This document shows positions 28,798 through 38,980 of a stretch of DNA of 64,000 nucleotides, piece by piece. A program made the position numbers and the translations under genes. The stretch is from assembly GCA_902570265.1 (NCBI GenBank), contig CACFXF010000006.1:22468-86467 (forward strand), written 5' to 3'. The notes under the pieces were generated by a model. That model ran no database searches, was not told the DNA's origin, and saw only the letters and a list, made by a program, of their open reading frames with translations. Positions within the stretch are counted from its first letter, which is position 1. Every line of letters starts with the position of its first letter. This DNA is from an uncultured Alphaproteobacteria bacterium. GTDB taxonomy: Bacteria > Pseudomonadota > Alphaproteobacteria > Rhodobacterales > Rhodobacteraceae.

Positions 28798-30138
28798 TTG
28801 GCTGAATATGATTTTGACTTATTTATTATTGGAGCTGGTTCTGGTGGTGTAAGAGCTGCCAGATTAGCATCTAAATTAGGTAAAAAAGTAGCTATAGCTG
28901 AGGAGTATAGATTTGGTGGAACCTGTGTGATTAGAGGCTGCGTTCCAAAGAAATTAATGGTTTTTGCTAGTTCTTATCCAAAAATTTTCAAAGAAGGGAA
29001 AGGATATGGTTGGGATCAAAAAAAAGCTTCATTTTCATGGAATAAATTTTCTAAAAGTATGAATTTTGAAATTGACCGTCTCGAAGAGATTTATAATGAC
29101 TTACTCATTTCTTCTCATGTAAAAGTATTCAGACAGAAGGCAAAACTTTATAACTCAAATTCTGTTATTCTAGATGACAAAACAAAGATTACTGCAAAAT
29201 ATATTTTAATTGCCACAGGAGGAGAGCCGCAAAAATTAGAAATTGAAGGTGGTAACCTTACAATTTCTTCTAATGATGTTTTTAATCTACCTTCTTTACC
29301 AAAAAAAATGATTATAATTGGAGGTGGTTATATAGCTTGTGAATTTGCATCTATTTTCAATGGCTTAGGGGTTGAAGTAACTCTACTTTATCGAGGAGAC
29401 AGAATTTTACGCGGTTTTGACGACGATATAAGAGAAAATATTGAAGTATCATTAATACAAAAAGGAATTAATATTTCTAATAATTGTTTTCCTACTTTAA
29501 TTAGATCAAATAATAAAAAATTGGAACTTTTTATAAATAAAAACTCCCATCTTAAAACAGATGTTATTTTATCTGCGATTGGTAGAAAACCAAAAATTAC
29601 AAACCTTGGATTAGATAACGTATCATTGGATTTGGCAAAAAATGGAGCTATAAAAGTAAATGAATTTCAACAAACTTCTACCAAATCAATATATGCAATT
29701 GGCGATGTAACTGATAGGCTTAATCTAACCCCTGTAGCTATAAGAGATGCAAAGGCCCTCATAAGTACTCTTTTTGGAAATAAAAAACAGTCACCAGATC
29801 ATAAGCTAGTGCCAACTGCAATTTTTACCAAGCCAGAAGTTGGAACCGTTGGATTAACTGAAAAAGAGGCAAGAAACAATTTTGAAGTGAAAATTTATAA
29901 GACTCTTTTTTCAAGTCTGGGAAGTAGAATCACTAATAATAAAGATAAAATAATGATGAAATTGGTAGTTTGTAATAAAACTGATAAAATATTAGGTTGT
30001 CATATCGTTGGTGATGGTGCTAGTGAGATGATACAAATGTTTGGAATCTCAATGAAAATGGGAGTTAAGAAAAAAGATCTTGATTCTACATGTGCAGTTC
30101 ACCCTACACTTTCGGAAGAGATTGTTACTTTAAGTTAA
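28798..30138 (+). CDS. gor: Glutathione-disulfide reductase
   Basis: NADPH-dependent flavoenzyme that keeps glutathione reduced. The FAD motif IIGAGSGGVRAARLA, the redox disulfide GGTCVIRGCVPKK, the NAD(P) motif IIGGGYIACEFA and the dimer-interface HPTLSEE with the active-site His are present. At 446 residues it is normal. The start is TTG directly after rpiA. Supply of NADPH by the pentose pathway gives the pairing functional sense. Confidence 0.93.
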   Translation: MAEYDFDLFIIGAGSGGVRAARLASKLGKKVAIAEEYRFGGTCVIRGCVPKKLMVFASSYPKIFKEGKGYGWDQKKASFSWNKFSKSMNFEIDRLEEIYNDLLISSHVKVFRQKAKLYNSNSVILDDKTKITAKYILIATGGEPQKLEIEGGNLTISSNDVFNLPSLPKKMIIIGGGYIACEFASIFNGLGVEVTLLYRGDRILRGFDDDIRENIEVSLIQKGINISNNCFPTLIRSNNKKLELFINKNSHLKTDVILSAIGRKPKITNLGLDNVSLDLAKNGAIKVNEFQQTSTKSIYAIGDVTDRLNLTPVAIRDAKALISTLFGNKKQSPDHKLVPTAIFTKPEVGTVGLTEKEARNNFEVKIYKTLFSSLGSRITNNKDKIMMKLVVCNKTDKILGCHIVGDGASEMIQMFGISMKMGVKKKDLDSTCAVHPTLSEEIVTLS

Positions 30139-30201
30139 AAGAATCTCTTGAAATTTTCATAAGAATTCACAATTAAATAAAAACTACTTAAGGAATATAT
30201 C

Positions 30202-31362
30202 ATGCCCTATAAAGACGATTCTGATGGCCCTTGGGGATCAGGAAAAAAAAAGAACTCGAATAACGATGGAAATAGAAGTCCCTGGGGCGGAAACTCAGGT
30301 AATAACGGAAGTGGTTCTGGTCAAGGTGAAACAGGTATTCCCGAGATTGACCAAATTGTAAAAAAAGGTCAGGAAAGGCTTAAGGTCCTTATGGGAGGAA
30401 GAGGAGGATCATCAGGTGGAAATGGTTCTGGTAAAGGTGGTACTCCAAATTTTGGCAAAAGTACTATATCTCTTGTAATTGTTGGTGTAATTGTGGTTTG
30501 GGCTTTTCTGTCTTTCTACACGGTTAAACCAGAAGAAAAATCAATTGAATTATTTTTTGGAGAGTATTATGAAACAGGAGAGTCAGGTCTTAATTTTGCA
30601 CCTTGGCCACTTATTACTCATGAAGTTTTGACAGTTACTAGAGAAAATACTGAAGATATCGGAGTTGGTGGAAGAGGTGGTAGACAAGATGAAGGATTAA
30701 TGCTTACTGGTGATGAAAATATTGTTGACATTGATTTTCAAGTTGTTTGGAATATTTCTGATCCTGCAAAATTTTTATTTAATTTAGCTGATCCAACTGA
30801 AACAATTAGAGCTGTATCAGAATCTGCAATGCGAGAAGTTATTGGTAGATCTGAGTTGAGCCCAATCTTGAACAGAGATAGAGCATTAGTGAGTGCAGAT
30901 GTTAGAGAGTTAATCCAAAACATTTTAGATACTTACAACAGTGGTGTTAATATTGTGAGATTAAATTTTGACAAAGCTGATCCCCCTGGAGAAGTTATTG
31001 ATGCGTTTAGAGACGTTCAAGCTGCTGAACAAGAAAGAGATACTTTAGAGAAAAAAGCAGATGCCTATGAATATCAAGCACTTGCTCAGGCGAGAGGTGA
31101 AGCTGAACAATTAAAACAAGAAGCCGAAGGGTATAAAGCTAGAGTTATAAATGAAGCTACTGGTGAAGCAAGTCGATTTGTTGCTATATATAATGAATAT
31201 ATAAATTCTAAAGATGTTACCAGGAAAAGATTATATATTGATTCTATGGAAAAGGTTTTAGGTGATGTAGATAAGGTTATCTTAGACCAGAATACTGATG
31301 GAGGACAAGGTGTTGTTCCTTATTTGCCATTAAATCAACTAAGGACGGGGAGTAATAACTAA
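30202..31362 (+). CDS. hflK: HflK, membrane protease modulator
   Basis: SPFH/band-7 protein that forms the HflKC cage around FtsH in the inner membrane. Gly/Ser/Asn-rich cytoplasmic N-terminus (about residues 1-90), one membrane helix (about 95-116), an SPFH domain, then a long Ala/Glu coiled coil (AAEQERDTLEKKADAYEYQA). At 386 residues it is normal. ATG start. Its stop overlaps the hflC start (TAATG). Confidence 0.95.
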   Translation: MPYKDDSDGPWGSGKKKNSNNDGNRSPWGGNSGNNGSGSGQGETGIPEIDQIVKKGQERLKVLMGGRGGSSGGNGSGKGGTPNFGKSTISLVIVGVIVVWAFLSFYTVKPEEKSIELFFGEYYETGESGLNFAPWPLITHEVLTVTRENTEDIGVGGRGGRQDEGLMLTGDENIVDIDFQVVWNISDPAKFLFNLADPTETIRAVSESAMREVIGRSELSPILNRDRALVSADVRELIQNILDTYNSGVNIVRLNFDKADPPGEVIDAFRDVQAAEQERDTLEKKADAYEYQALAQARGEAEQLKQEAEGYKARVINEATGEASRFVAIYNEYINSKDVTRKRLYIDSMEKVLGDVDKVILDQNTDGGQGVVPYLPLNQLRTGSNN

Positions 31363-32231
31363 TGAATAAATCTTTCATATTATTAATATTTGTTGCTATT
31401 ATATTTATTGGTACTACTTCATCTATATTCGTAGTGGATGAGAGGGAAAAGGCACTAGTCTTACAATTTGGTCAGGTTAAAAGTGTAAAAACAGACCCAG
31501 GCATTAAATTTAAAATTCCGTTTATTCAAAATGTAGTTAGGTATGACGATAGGATACTTTCCTTAGACACTATGCCATTAGAAGTTACTCCTTTAGACGG
31601 TAGAAGGTTAGTAGTAGATGCTTTTGCAAGGTATAGAATTGTTGATGTAGTTATGTTTAGAAAAGCAGTAGGAACTGGAGGTACTGCATCTGCTGAAGTA
31701 AGGCTAGAAAGAATTTTGAATGCTGCTCTAAGAGAAGTATTGGGATCTGTTACCTCTAATAAAGTAACTTCTGCTGATAGAGTTGAATTGATGACTAGAA
31801 TAAGAGATGCAGCAATTACCGAAGCTGGTGGTTTAGGTGTTGAAATAGTTGATGTTAGAATAAAAAGAGCTGATTTACCAACACAAAACCTAGCAGCTAC
31901 TTTCCAGAGAATGCAAGCTGAACGTGAAAGAATGGCAGCAGATGAGAGAGCTAGAGGTAGAGAAGCGGCGCAAAGGGTAAGAGCCTTAGCTGATAGGAAA
32001 GCTATGGAGATAGTTTCAGAAGCCAGAAGGGATGCCGAAATTATAAGAGGTGAAGCGGATGCAGAAACAACTCGTCTGCTAGCTGAAGCATTTGGAAGAG
32101 ATCCTGAATTTTATGCTTTTATTAGGTCCTTAAAAGCTTATGAAGGATCAATGACAGGAAAGAACACAACCATAGTTTTGAATCCAGATTCTGAATTTTT
32201 TGATTACATAAAAGAAAGTGGTTCAAAATAA
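31362..32231 (+). CDS. hflC: HflC, membrane protease modulator
   Basis: Partner of HflK in the FtsH-regulating complex. N-terminal membrane helix (about residues 5-24), SPFH domain starting VDEREKALVLQFGQ, and a coiled coil rich in Arg/Ala/Glu (QRMQAERERMAADERARGRE). The 289 residues are normal. It overlaps both neighbours by one base (TAATG), so the operon is tightly coupled. Confidence 0.95.
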   Translation: MNKSFILLIFVAIIFIGTTSSIFVVDEREKALVLQFGQVKSVKTDPGIKFKIPFIQNVVRYDDRILSLDTMPLEVTPLDGRRLVVDAFARYRIVDVVMFRKAVGTGGTASAEVRLERILNAALREVLGSVTSNKVTSADRVELMTRIRDAAITEAGGLGVEIVDVRIKRADLPTQNLAATFQRMQAERERMAADERARGREAAQRVRALADRKAMEIVSEARRDAEIIRGEADAETTRLLAEAFGRDPEFYAFIRSLKAYEGSMTGKNTTIVLNPDSEFFDYIKESGSK

Positions 32232-32416
32232 TGGAAAAAATTCTATTTGCCTTAGGGTCTGTAGCTGTATTTGAGGGTTTTTTTTTAGCTATAGCTCCTG
32301 GTAGGATTCCTAAAGTATTAGAAATGTTGTCAAAACTTTCCAACTCCGAGTTATCTAGAATTGGTCTAATAATTATGGCAATTGGTGTAGCCATTTTGAT
32401 GGTTTCTGGGATATAA
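32231..32416 (+). CDS. DUF2065 small membrane protein
   Basis: A 61-residue protein with two membrane helices, matching DUF2065: opening ALGSVAVFEGFFLAIAPG and ending with a hydrophobic helix (LIIMAIGVAILMVSGI). DUF2065 genes lie between hflC and a degP-type protease in many proteobacteria. Its ATG overlaps the hflC stop. Role unknown; context suggests membrane quality control. Confidence 0.85.
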   Translation: MEKILFALGSVAVFEGFFLAIAPGRIPKVLEMLSKLSNSELSRIGLIIMAIGVAILMVSGI

Positions 32417-32441
32417 TTATTTTATTAAGTGGAGAAATTTA

Positions 32442-33917
32442 ATGAAGAAATTAGTTCTTTTTAGTAATCTATTTATAGTTTTTAAAAAAGTTAATTTTTA
32501 TAATTTTTGCAATAATTTATTTTTATTTTCTTTTGTTCTATTAATAAGTTGTTTTCCTGTGAGAGGAAGTAATTTACCAAATAGTTTTGCTGATTTGGTA
32601 GAACAATTAAGTCCAGCAGTTGTCAATATTACTACTACCGCTATCGTTCCAGAAAGAGAACAGTTCAACCCTATGGTTCCACGAGGATCACCGTTTGAAG
32701 ATTTTTTTAGGGATTTTATGGAAAAACAACCTGGAGATCAGCAACCTAAACGTCAAAGAAGAGGAACCGCATTAGGCTCAGGCTTTATCATATCATCAGA
32801 TGGATTATTAGTAACAAATAATCATGTAATCGAAAATGCAGATGAAATAAAAATTGAAATGTTAAATGGAGAAATTTTGGAGGCTAAAGTTCTTGGTACT
32901 GATCCTAAAACAGATGTAGCATTATTAAAGGTAGAGACTAAAACCAAATTGCCTTTTGTAGAATTTGGGAATAGTGACGATGCAAGAGTTGGTGATTGGG
33001 TTTTAGCAATTGGTAATCCGTTAGGTCAAGGATTTTCAGTTTCTGCTGGTATCATTTCGGCACGAGGTAGAGATTTACAAGGTCCTTACGACGATTTTAT
33101 TCAAACAGATGCTGCTATTAATAGAGGTAATTCAGGTGGTCCTTTGTTTAATACTAGTGGGAAAGTTATTGGTGTAAATACTGCTATACTATCACCTAAT
33201 GGAGGTTCCATTGGAATTGGTTTTTCTATGTCTTCTGTAGTTGTACAAAAAGTAGTTAACCAACTTCGCGATTATGGAGAAACACGCCGTGGTTGGTTAG
33301 GAGTTAGAATTCAGAATCTAAATTCAGAAGTGGCAGAAGCACTAGGATTAGAAAATATTGAAGGTGCTCTTGTAACCGACGTACCTGAAGGACCTGCCAG
33401 AAAAGCAGGTATTAGATCAGGTGATGTAATAATTGAATTTGATGGCTTCAAAATCAATGACAGTAGTTCTTTAGTAAAAGTTGTTGGAGATAGTGAAGTA
33501 GGTAAAGATGTAGACATCTTGATTTGGAGAGATGGAAATAAAAAAACAGTAACTGTCAAACTAGGAAGACTTGAAAATGTACAACTTTCTAATGAAAAAA
33601 ATCAAGACCGGTCAAGTAAAATTAATGAGTATGCTGGAATGAGCTTTACTGAATTAACTAACGAAATCAGGAAACGTTTTGATTTATCTGATGATAGTAT
33701 TGGTGTTGTAGTTGTTGGTGTAAATGATAATTCGCCTGCTGCTGAAAGGGGTATCAAACCAGGAGATATTATACAAAAAGTTGATCAAGTAGACATTAAT
33801 ACATCAAGTGAAATATTAAATGTAGTTGATGAAGCCAAAAATAAGAAAAAGTCGTCTATACTTTTTCTTATAAAAAGAGGTTTAAATGTAAGATTTATTG
33901 CTTTACCGATCAATTAA
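32442..33917 (+). CDS. degP: DegP/DegQ-type periplasmic serine protease
   Basis: HtrA-family protease and chaperone for misfolded envelope proteins. After a long hydrophobic N-terminal segment comes the trypsin-like domain with the triad motifs NNHVIEN (His), TDVALLKV (Asp) and RGNSGGPLF (Ser). Two PDZ domains follow (GWLGVRIQ near residue 285 and GVVVVGV near residue 420). At 491 residues it is normal for alphaproteobacterial Do proteases. GGAG precedes the ATG. It closes the hflK-hflC-DUF2065-degP string. Confidence 0.94.
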   Translation: MKKLVLFSNLFIVFKKVNFYNFCNNLFLFSFVLLISCFPVRGSNLPNSFADLVEQLSPAVVNITTTAIVPEREQFNPMVPRGSPFEDFFRDFMEKQPGDQQPKRQRRGTALGSGFIISSDGLLVTNNHVIENADEIKIEMLNGEILEAKVLGTDPKTDVALLKVETKTKLPFVEFGNSDDARVGDWVLAIGNPLGQGFSVSAGIISARGRDLQGPYDDFIQTDAAINRGNSGGPLFNTSGKVIGVNTAILSPNGGSIGIGFSMSSVVVQKVVNQLRDYGETRRGWLGVRIQNLNSEVAEALGLENIEGALVTDVPEGPARKAGIRSGDVIIEFDGFKINDSSSLVKVVGDSEVGKDVDILIWRDGNKKTVTVKLGRLENVQLSNEKNQDRSSKINEYAGMSFTELTNEIRKRFDLSDDSIGVVVVGVNDNSPAAERGIKPGDIIQKVDQVDINTSSEILNVVDEAKNKKKSSILFLIKRGLNVRFIALPIN

Positions 33918-33991
33918 TTGTAGGATATTAGGCTAAATTATCTTAATTTTTATTATAATGATTTATTATTTTTTTAACCCTTGAGATTTAG

Positions 33992-34315
<324 letters not shown>

Positions 34316-34329
34316 ATAATAAATTTTTT

Positions 34330-35583
34330 TTAAAGTTTTTTGGCTATATCAGATCGATGGTACTCTTTCTTCCACTTTAGTTTTCTAACTATTTCATATG
34401 CCTTTTTTCTGGCCTTTTTGAGTTTTGTTGACCTTGCCGTTACACTCAAAACTCTTCCCCCACTTGTAACAATGCTGTTTTTTGAATTTTTTGTACCAGA
34501 ATGAAATATCTCTACATCTTTTTTATCAGATAAATCCTTAATACCTTTAATTTTAAAACCAGTTTTATATTTATTAGGATATCCACCAGAAGCCATTACA
34601 ACTGTTACACCAAAATCATTTGCATAATTGATTTTAATTTTATTAAATTCATTCATTGCACAATATATAAACGCATCTAATAGTTGAGCACCCAGTCTAA
34701 TTGCAATTACTTGGCATTCTGGATCGCCTAATCTGACATTATACTCAATAAGCTTAGGTCCTTCATCAGTAATCATTAATCCAATATAAAGAATACCACA
34801 AAAGGGCGTACCCCTTTCATCCATTTCTTTTAAAGTTGGACTTACAATCCTTTTTAAAATATCTTTTTCCATCTCTGGAGATATATTTAGTGAAGGAGAA
34901 AATGCTCCCATACCACCTGTGTTAGGTCCAAGATCTTTTTTATATATTTTTTTGTAATCTTGCGCACTGCCTAGTGATTTATATTTATTACCATTACTTA
35001 TAATAAATAAGCTAGCTTCAATACCTTTTAGAAACTCCTCAATTAATATAGTATTATGGTTATTCCTAATTTCATATATATCGTTTATTGATTTAATTGC
35101 TTCAGATTTATTTTTTGATATAAATACACCTTTACCAGCTGCAAGTCCGTCAAGTTTTATAACAAAAGGTGGCTTGAATTTCTCTATGAAACCTAAGGCT
35201 TCTTTTTTTGAATTTGCTATAACGTAATTAGCAGTAGGTATATTTCTTTTATCACATATAGATTTTGTGAAACTCTTTGATGATTCTAATAACGCCGCTT
35301 CTTTAGTAGGCCCAAAGCAGAGTATTTTATTTTGAATTAGAATATCTATTAGTCCGTTTGCTAGTGGTGCTTCTGGTCCTACGATAACAAAATCTATTTT
35401 GTTTGATTTGCAATATGATACTATCTCCCTATTATTAAGTATGTTTAAATCTTTACAAATAGCTATTTTTTCAATTCCTGCATTTCCAGGTATGCAGTGA
35501 ATTTCTTTACATTTGGGATTTTGTAAAAAAGCCCAAACGAGAGAGTGTTCTCTGCCGCCACTACCAATGATCAGTATTTTCAC
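34330..35583 (-). CDS. purD: Phosphoribosylamine-glycine ligase
   Basis: ATP-grasp enzyme that makes glycinamide ribonucleotide in purine synthesis. It has the N-terminal GSGGREHSL, VGPEAPLANGL, the ATP-grasp VIKLDGLAAGKGV and PNTGGMGAFSP, and the metal-binding YNVRLGDPECQ. The 417 residues are normal. The start is GTG. It is divergent from xseA. Confidence 0.96.
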   Translation of the reverse strand: MKILIIGSGGREHSLVWAFLQNPKCKEIHCIPGNAGIEKIAICKDLNILNNREIVSYCKSNKIDFVIVGPEAPLANGLIDILIQNKILCFGPTKEAALLESSKSFTKSICDKRNIPTANYVIANSKKEALGFIEKFKPPFVIKLDGLAAGKGVFISKNKSEAIKSINDIYEIRNNHNTILIEEFLKGIEASLFIISNGNKYKSLGSAQDYKKIYKKDLGPNTGGMGAFSPSLNISPEMEKDILKRIVSPTLKEMDERGTPFCGILYIGLMITDEGPKLIEYNVRLGDPECQVIAIRLGAQLLDAFIYCAMNEFNKIKINYANDFGVTVVMASGGYPNKYKTGFKIKGIKDLSDKKDVEIFHSGTKNSKNSIVTSGGRVLSVTARSTKLKKARKKAYEIVRKLKWKKEYHRSDIAKKL

Positions 35584-35663
35584 TTTAAGCTCATTAAATT
35601 ATTATTATTAGAATCGAATTAATTAGTTAACATATAATTAATCAATATTAAGGAAAATAAAAA

Positions 35664-37019
35664 TTGGAAAATAATTTGACAAATTTAAAAGAGTTTTCTG
35701 TGTCAGAAATCTCTTTATCAATAAAAAGACATATTGAGGATGAGTTTACTATAGTAAAGGTAAGAGGTGAATTAGGAAGGATATCGAAACCATCATCTGG
35801 TCATATTTATTTTGATATGAAGGATGATCGCTCAAATTTATCATGTGTTGTCTGGCGTAATACTTTAACAGATCAAAAAGAATTTTTGGAGGAAGGATCA
35901 GAAATTATAGCATTAGGAAGAATTACTACATTTTCAGGTCAAAGCCGATACCAACTTATAGTTAATGACATCTTTCCATCTGGTGAAGGTGCCTTGATGG
36001 CTTTATTTCAGAAAAGAAAAGAAATGTTTTTGAAAGAAGGTTTATTTGATCAAATGAGAAAAAAATCTCTACCATTTTTACCTGAAGTAATTGGTGTTAT
36101 TACATCAGAAAGTGGTGCAGTATTCCAAGATATTCTTCATAGACTGGGGGAGCGTTTACCAAGAAAGGTAATTTTATGGTCAGTACCTGTTCAGGGTCAA
36201 GATAGTGCACAAAGAGTGGTAGAAGCAATCAACGGATTCAACTCTTTTGGTTCACATCAAAAAGCTAAAAAACCTGATTTACTTATTGTAGCAAGAGGAG
36301 GAGGTTCTTTAGAAGATTTATGGTCATTTAATGAAGAAATAGTTATAAGGGCAGTAGCTAATAGTAAAATACCAATAATTTCAGCTATAGGGCATGAAAC
36401 TGATACTACTTTAATTGATTATGTATCTGATAAAAGAGCTCCTACTCCAACTGCAGCCGCTGAAATGGCAGTTCCAGAAAAAAAACAATTACTTGAGAAG
36501 ATAAATAATCTTAATTCAAGGCTTGGTATATCTATAAAATTAAAGATTGATAAAGCAAAATCCAAAATTTCTTCCATTGAGAAAAGTATGAATAATGTAA
36601 CATATATCCTTTCCTATTTTAACCAGAGATATGATATTCTAATAATTAAATTTCCAAACATACTTATGAGTTATTTACAGAAGAAGAGAGAAACTTTATT
36701 CAGATTAAATCTATCAACTGTTGATAAAAATAATTTTCTAAAGGATATTTTGGCTAGAAAAGTTAATTTAGATAAGATAAATAAATCAATGAAACAATTT
36801 GTAATTAACATTCTTGATAAAAAAAACACCCACTTAGCTAATCTATATAAAATGCATAAGTCATTAAGTTATAGAAGAACGCTAGCCAGAGGTTATTCAA
36901 TTATAAGAGATAGAAAAAAGAATTTGATTACCAATAAAACTTCAGCTCTTGAAGCTAAAGAATTAAAGATTGAATTTAATGAAGATATGCTGGATGTTGA
37001 AGTAAAATTTGATAAATAA
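35664..37019 (+). CDS. xseA: Exodeoxyribonuclease VII large subunit
   Basis: Single-strand DNA nuclease subunit. An OB-fold domain (about residues 10-110, with LGRISKPSSGHIYFDMKD) precedes the nuclease domain (GVITSESGAVFQDILHRL, LIVARGGGSLEDLWSFNEE and SAIGHETDTTLIDYV), followed by a coiled-coil C-terminus. At 451 residues it is normal. The start is TTG with AAGGA upstream. The small subunit gene xseB is not in the window. Confidence 0.95.
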   Translation: MENNLTNLKEFSVSEISLSIKRHIEDEFTIVKVRGELGRISKPSSGHIYFDMKDDRSNLSCVVWRNTLTDQKEFLEEGSEIIALGRITTFSGQSRYQLIVNDIFPSGEGALMALFQKRKEMFLKEGLFDQMRKKSLPFLPEVIGVITSESGAVFQDILHRLGERLPRKVILWSVPVQGQDSAQRVVEAINGFNSFGSHQKAKKPDLLIVARGGGSLEDLWSFNEEIVIRAVANSKIPIISAIGHETDTTLIDYVSDKRAPTPTAAAEMAVPEKKQLLEKINNLNSRLGISIKLKIDKAKSKISSIEKSMNNVTYILSYFNQRYDILIIKFPNILMSYLQKKRETLFRLNLSTVDKNNFLKDILARKVNLDKINKSMKQFVINILDKKNTHLANLYKMHKSLSYRRTLARGYSIIRDRKKNLITNKTSALEAKELKIEFNEDMLDVEVKFDK

Positions 37020-37085
37020 TACTTAAATATTTTAATTTAAGCATTAATATCTAGAATTATTCAAATTTAGAGTATGGAAAACTGA

Positions 37086-38291
37086 ATGAAATTTTTTAGA
37101 AAATTAAAGGAAAAATTATTTTCTACCTCTTCAAAAATAAAGGATGGCTTAGAAGGGATTATTGATAAACAAAGTATTGAGAATGTAAAGGAAGAACAAA
37201 GTAAACAAGATATATTAGATAAGAATTTATTACAAAAACTAAATCAGAATTTTGAGCAAAAAAAAGAAAAAACTCTAAAGGAAAGCCATAAAAATAATAT
37301 AAAAATCGATAAAACTAAAAGTTTGGTATCTATTTCTAATAAGAATAAAGAACTTCCTAATACTGTTGAGCAAACACAAAAAACTTCATCAAGTAAAAAG
37401 ACTGGTATCTTCAGTAAAATTATAAGAACTGTAGAAAAAGTTACCAAGAAAAGAAAGTTAGATGATAAAATGTTAAATGAAATTGAAGATCTATTAATAT
37501 CATCTGATATAGGAGTGTCTACAGCTTCATTGATTGTTGAAAAAATCAAAAAAGAAAACTTTTCAAAAGAATTAGATATTAAACAATTAAAACAGTTAAT
37601 AAGTGATGAAATTTATGAAATCATGGATGTATCAGATTCAATTTTGAAAATCAAAGAGGATCAGTTGAACATCTGGCTTTTTGTGGGAGTTAATGGTTCA
37701 GGAAAAACTACTACTATTGGAAAAATTGCAAAGCAAGAAAAAGACAATGGAAAAAAAGTAATTCTGGCTGCTGCAGACACATTTAGAGCTGCAGCTGTTG
37801 ATCAACTGTCTATATGGAGTAAACGTGTAGGGATTGAAATGGTAAAAGGTGAAGAAAAAAGTGATCCTGCATCCGTTGTTTATAAAGCTATAGAAGAAGC
37901 AAAAAAAAATGATTATGATTTGCTTTTAATTGATACAGCGGGAAGACTTCAAAATAAGACAGACTTAATGCAGGAATTGGAAAAAATAATTAGAGTTATA
38001 AAAAAACAGGATCCTTCCGCGCCTCATAATTGTCTTATAGTTTTAGACGCTACTTCTGGTCAAAATGTAAATTCACAAGTAGAAATATTTTTACAATCTG
38101 CGGGTTTAACTGGCATAATTATGACAAAATTAGATGGAACAGCAAGAGGTGGTGTTTTAGTAGCGGTAACTAACAAGTTTAATTTACCCATATATAGGAT
38201 TGGTTTAGGAGAAAAAATTGAAGATTTAGAGACTTTTGATCCCAAACTTTTTTCGAGAGTGATTGTTGGTTTGGATAATAATCCAGTTTAA
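37086..38291 (+). CDS. ftsY: Signal recognition particle receptor FtsY
   Basis: GTPase that receives SRP-ribosome complexes at the inner membrane. A Lys/Glu-rich N-terminal region (residues 1-105) precedes the N domain and the G domain with VNGSGKTTTIGKIA (about residue 200), DTAGRLQNK and TKLDGTARGGV. The 401 residues are normal. ATG start. An ftsY-yciB-ccm order is typical for alphaproteobacteria. Confidence 0.95.
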   Translation: MKFFRKLKEKLFSTSSKIKDGLEGIIDKQSIENVKEEQSKQDILDKNLLQKLNQNFEQKKEKTLKESHKNNIKIDKTKSLVSISNKNKELPNTVEQTQKTSSSKKTGIFSKIIRTVEKVTKKRKLDDKMLNEIEDLLISSDIGVSTASLIVEKIKKENFSKELDIKQLKQLISDEIYEIMDVSDSILKIKEDQLNIWLFVGVNGSGKTTTIGKIAKQEKDNGKKVILAAADTFRAAAVDQLSIWSKRVGIEMVKGEEKSDPASVVYKAIEEAKKNDYDLLLIDTAGRLQNKTDLMQELEKIIRVIKKQDPSAPHNCLIVLDATSGQNVNSQVEIFLQSAGLTGIIMTKLDGTARGGVLVAVTNKFNLPIYRIGLGEKIEDLETFDPKLFSRVIVGLDNNPV

Positions 38292-38355
38292 ACTAAAGGT
38301 ATAATTCTATTTATAGCTCGAAATATAATGTAATTTGATAAAGGAGATTTGCGTA

Positions 38356-38958
38356 GTGAATGAAATTAATAAAGAAAGACCATTTTCAAAGTTAATTTTA
38401 GAAATGGGCCCTTTGATTATATTTTTTGTATGTTATTACAATGCACCAATACCTGAAAATTTAAAAAATGATTTGGATGAAGCTAATCTTTTTAAGATTA
38501 TATTTGCCACAAAAATTTTTGTTCCAGCAATATTAGTAGCATTATTTATAGGCTGGTTTCAGACTAAAAAAATCGCAAAAATGCCATTAATTACGGCAAT
38601 CTTAGTAGTGGTTTTTGGTGGGTTAACGATTTGGTTAAATAACCCTATTTTTATCAAAATGAAACCGACACTTATTTATTTAATTTTTTCAGCTATTTTA
38701 GGCTATGGTTTATTAAAGAAAAAAAGTTATTTGAAAATATTAATGGGTTCAGCGATACCGATGAATGAAGAAGGCTGGTTAATTTTGAGTAAAAGATTTG
38801 TTGGTTTTTTCGTTTTACTAGCATTTACAAATGAAATTATTTGGAGATTTTTCTCACAAGATTTCTGGGTTAATTTTAAAACTTTTGGGTTGCCAATTCT
38901 TTTAATATTTTTCATGATATTGCAGTTTAATTTATTTAATAAATATTCTAATAAGTAA
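38356..38958 (+). CDS. yciB: Septation protein A homolog (YciB/IspZ family)
   Basis: Inner-membrane protein with about six helices, linked to cell envelope integrity and division. Signatures are LILEMGPLIIFFVCYY at the start and FVLLAFTNEIIWRFFSQDFWVNFKTFG near residue 160. The GTG at 38356 is preceded by AAGGAG (38340-38345) and gives 200 residues; an upstream TTG at 38335 would include the ribosome site. It lies downstream of ftsY and convergent with ccmG. Confidence 0.88.
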   Translation: MNEINKERPFSKLILEMGPLIIFFVCYYNAPIPENLKNDLDEANLFKIIFATKIFVPAILVALFIGWFQTKKIAKMPLITAILVVVFGGLTIWLNNPIFIKMKPTLIYLIFSAILGYGLLKKKSYLKILMGSAIPMNEEGWLILSKRFVGFFVLLAFTNEIIWRFFSQDFWVNFKTFGLPILLIFFMILQFNLFNKYSNK

Positions 38959-38980
38959 AAATTATAAAAAAATTTGTTTT

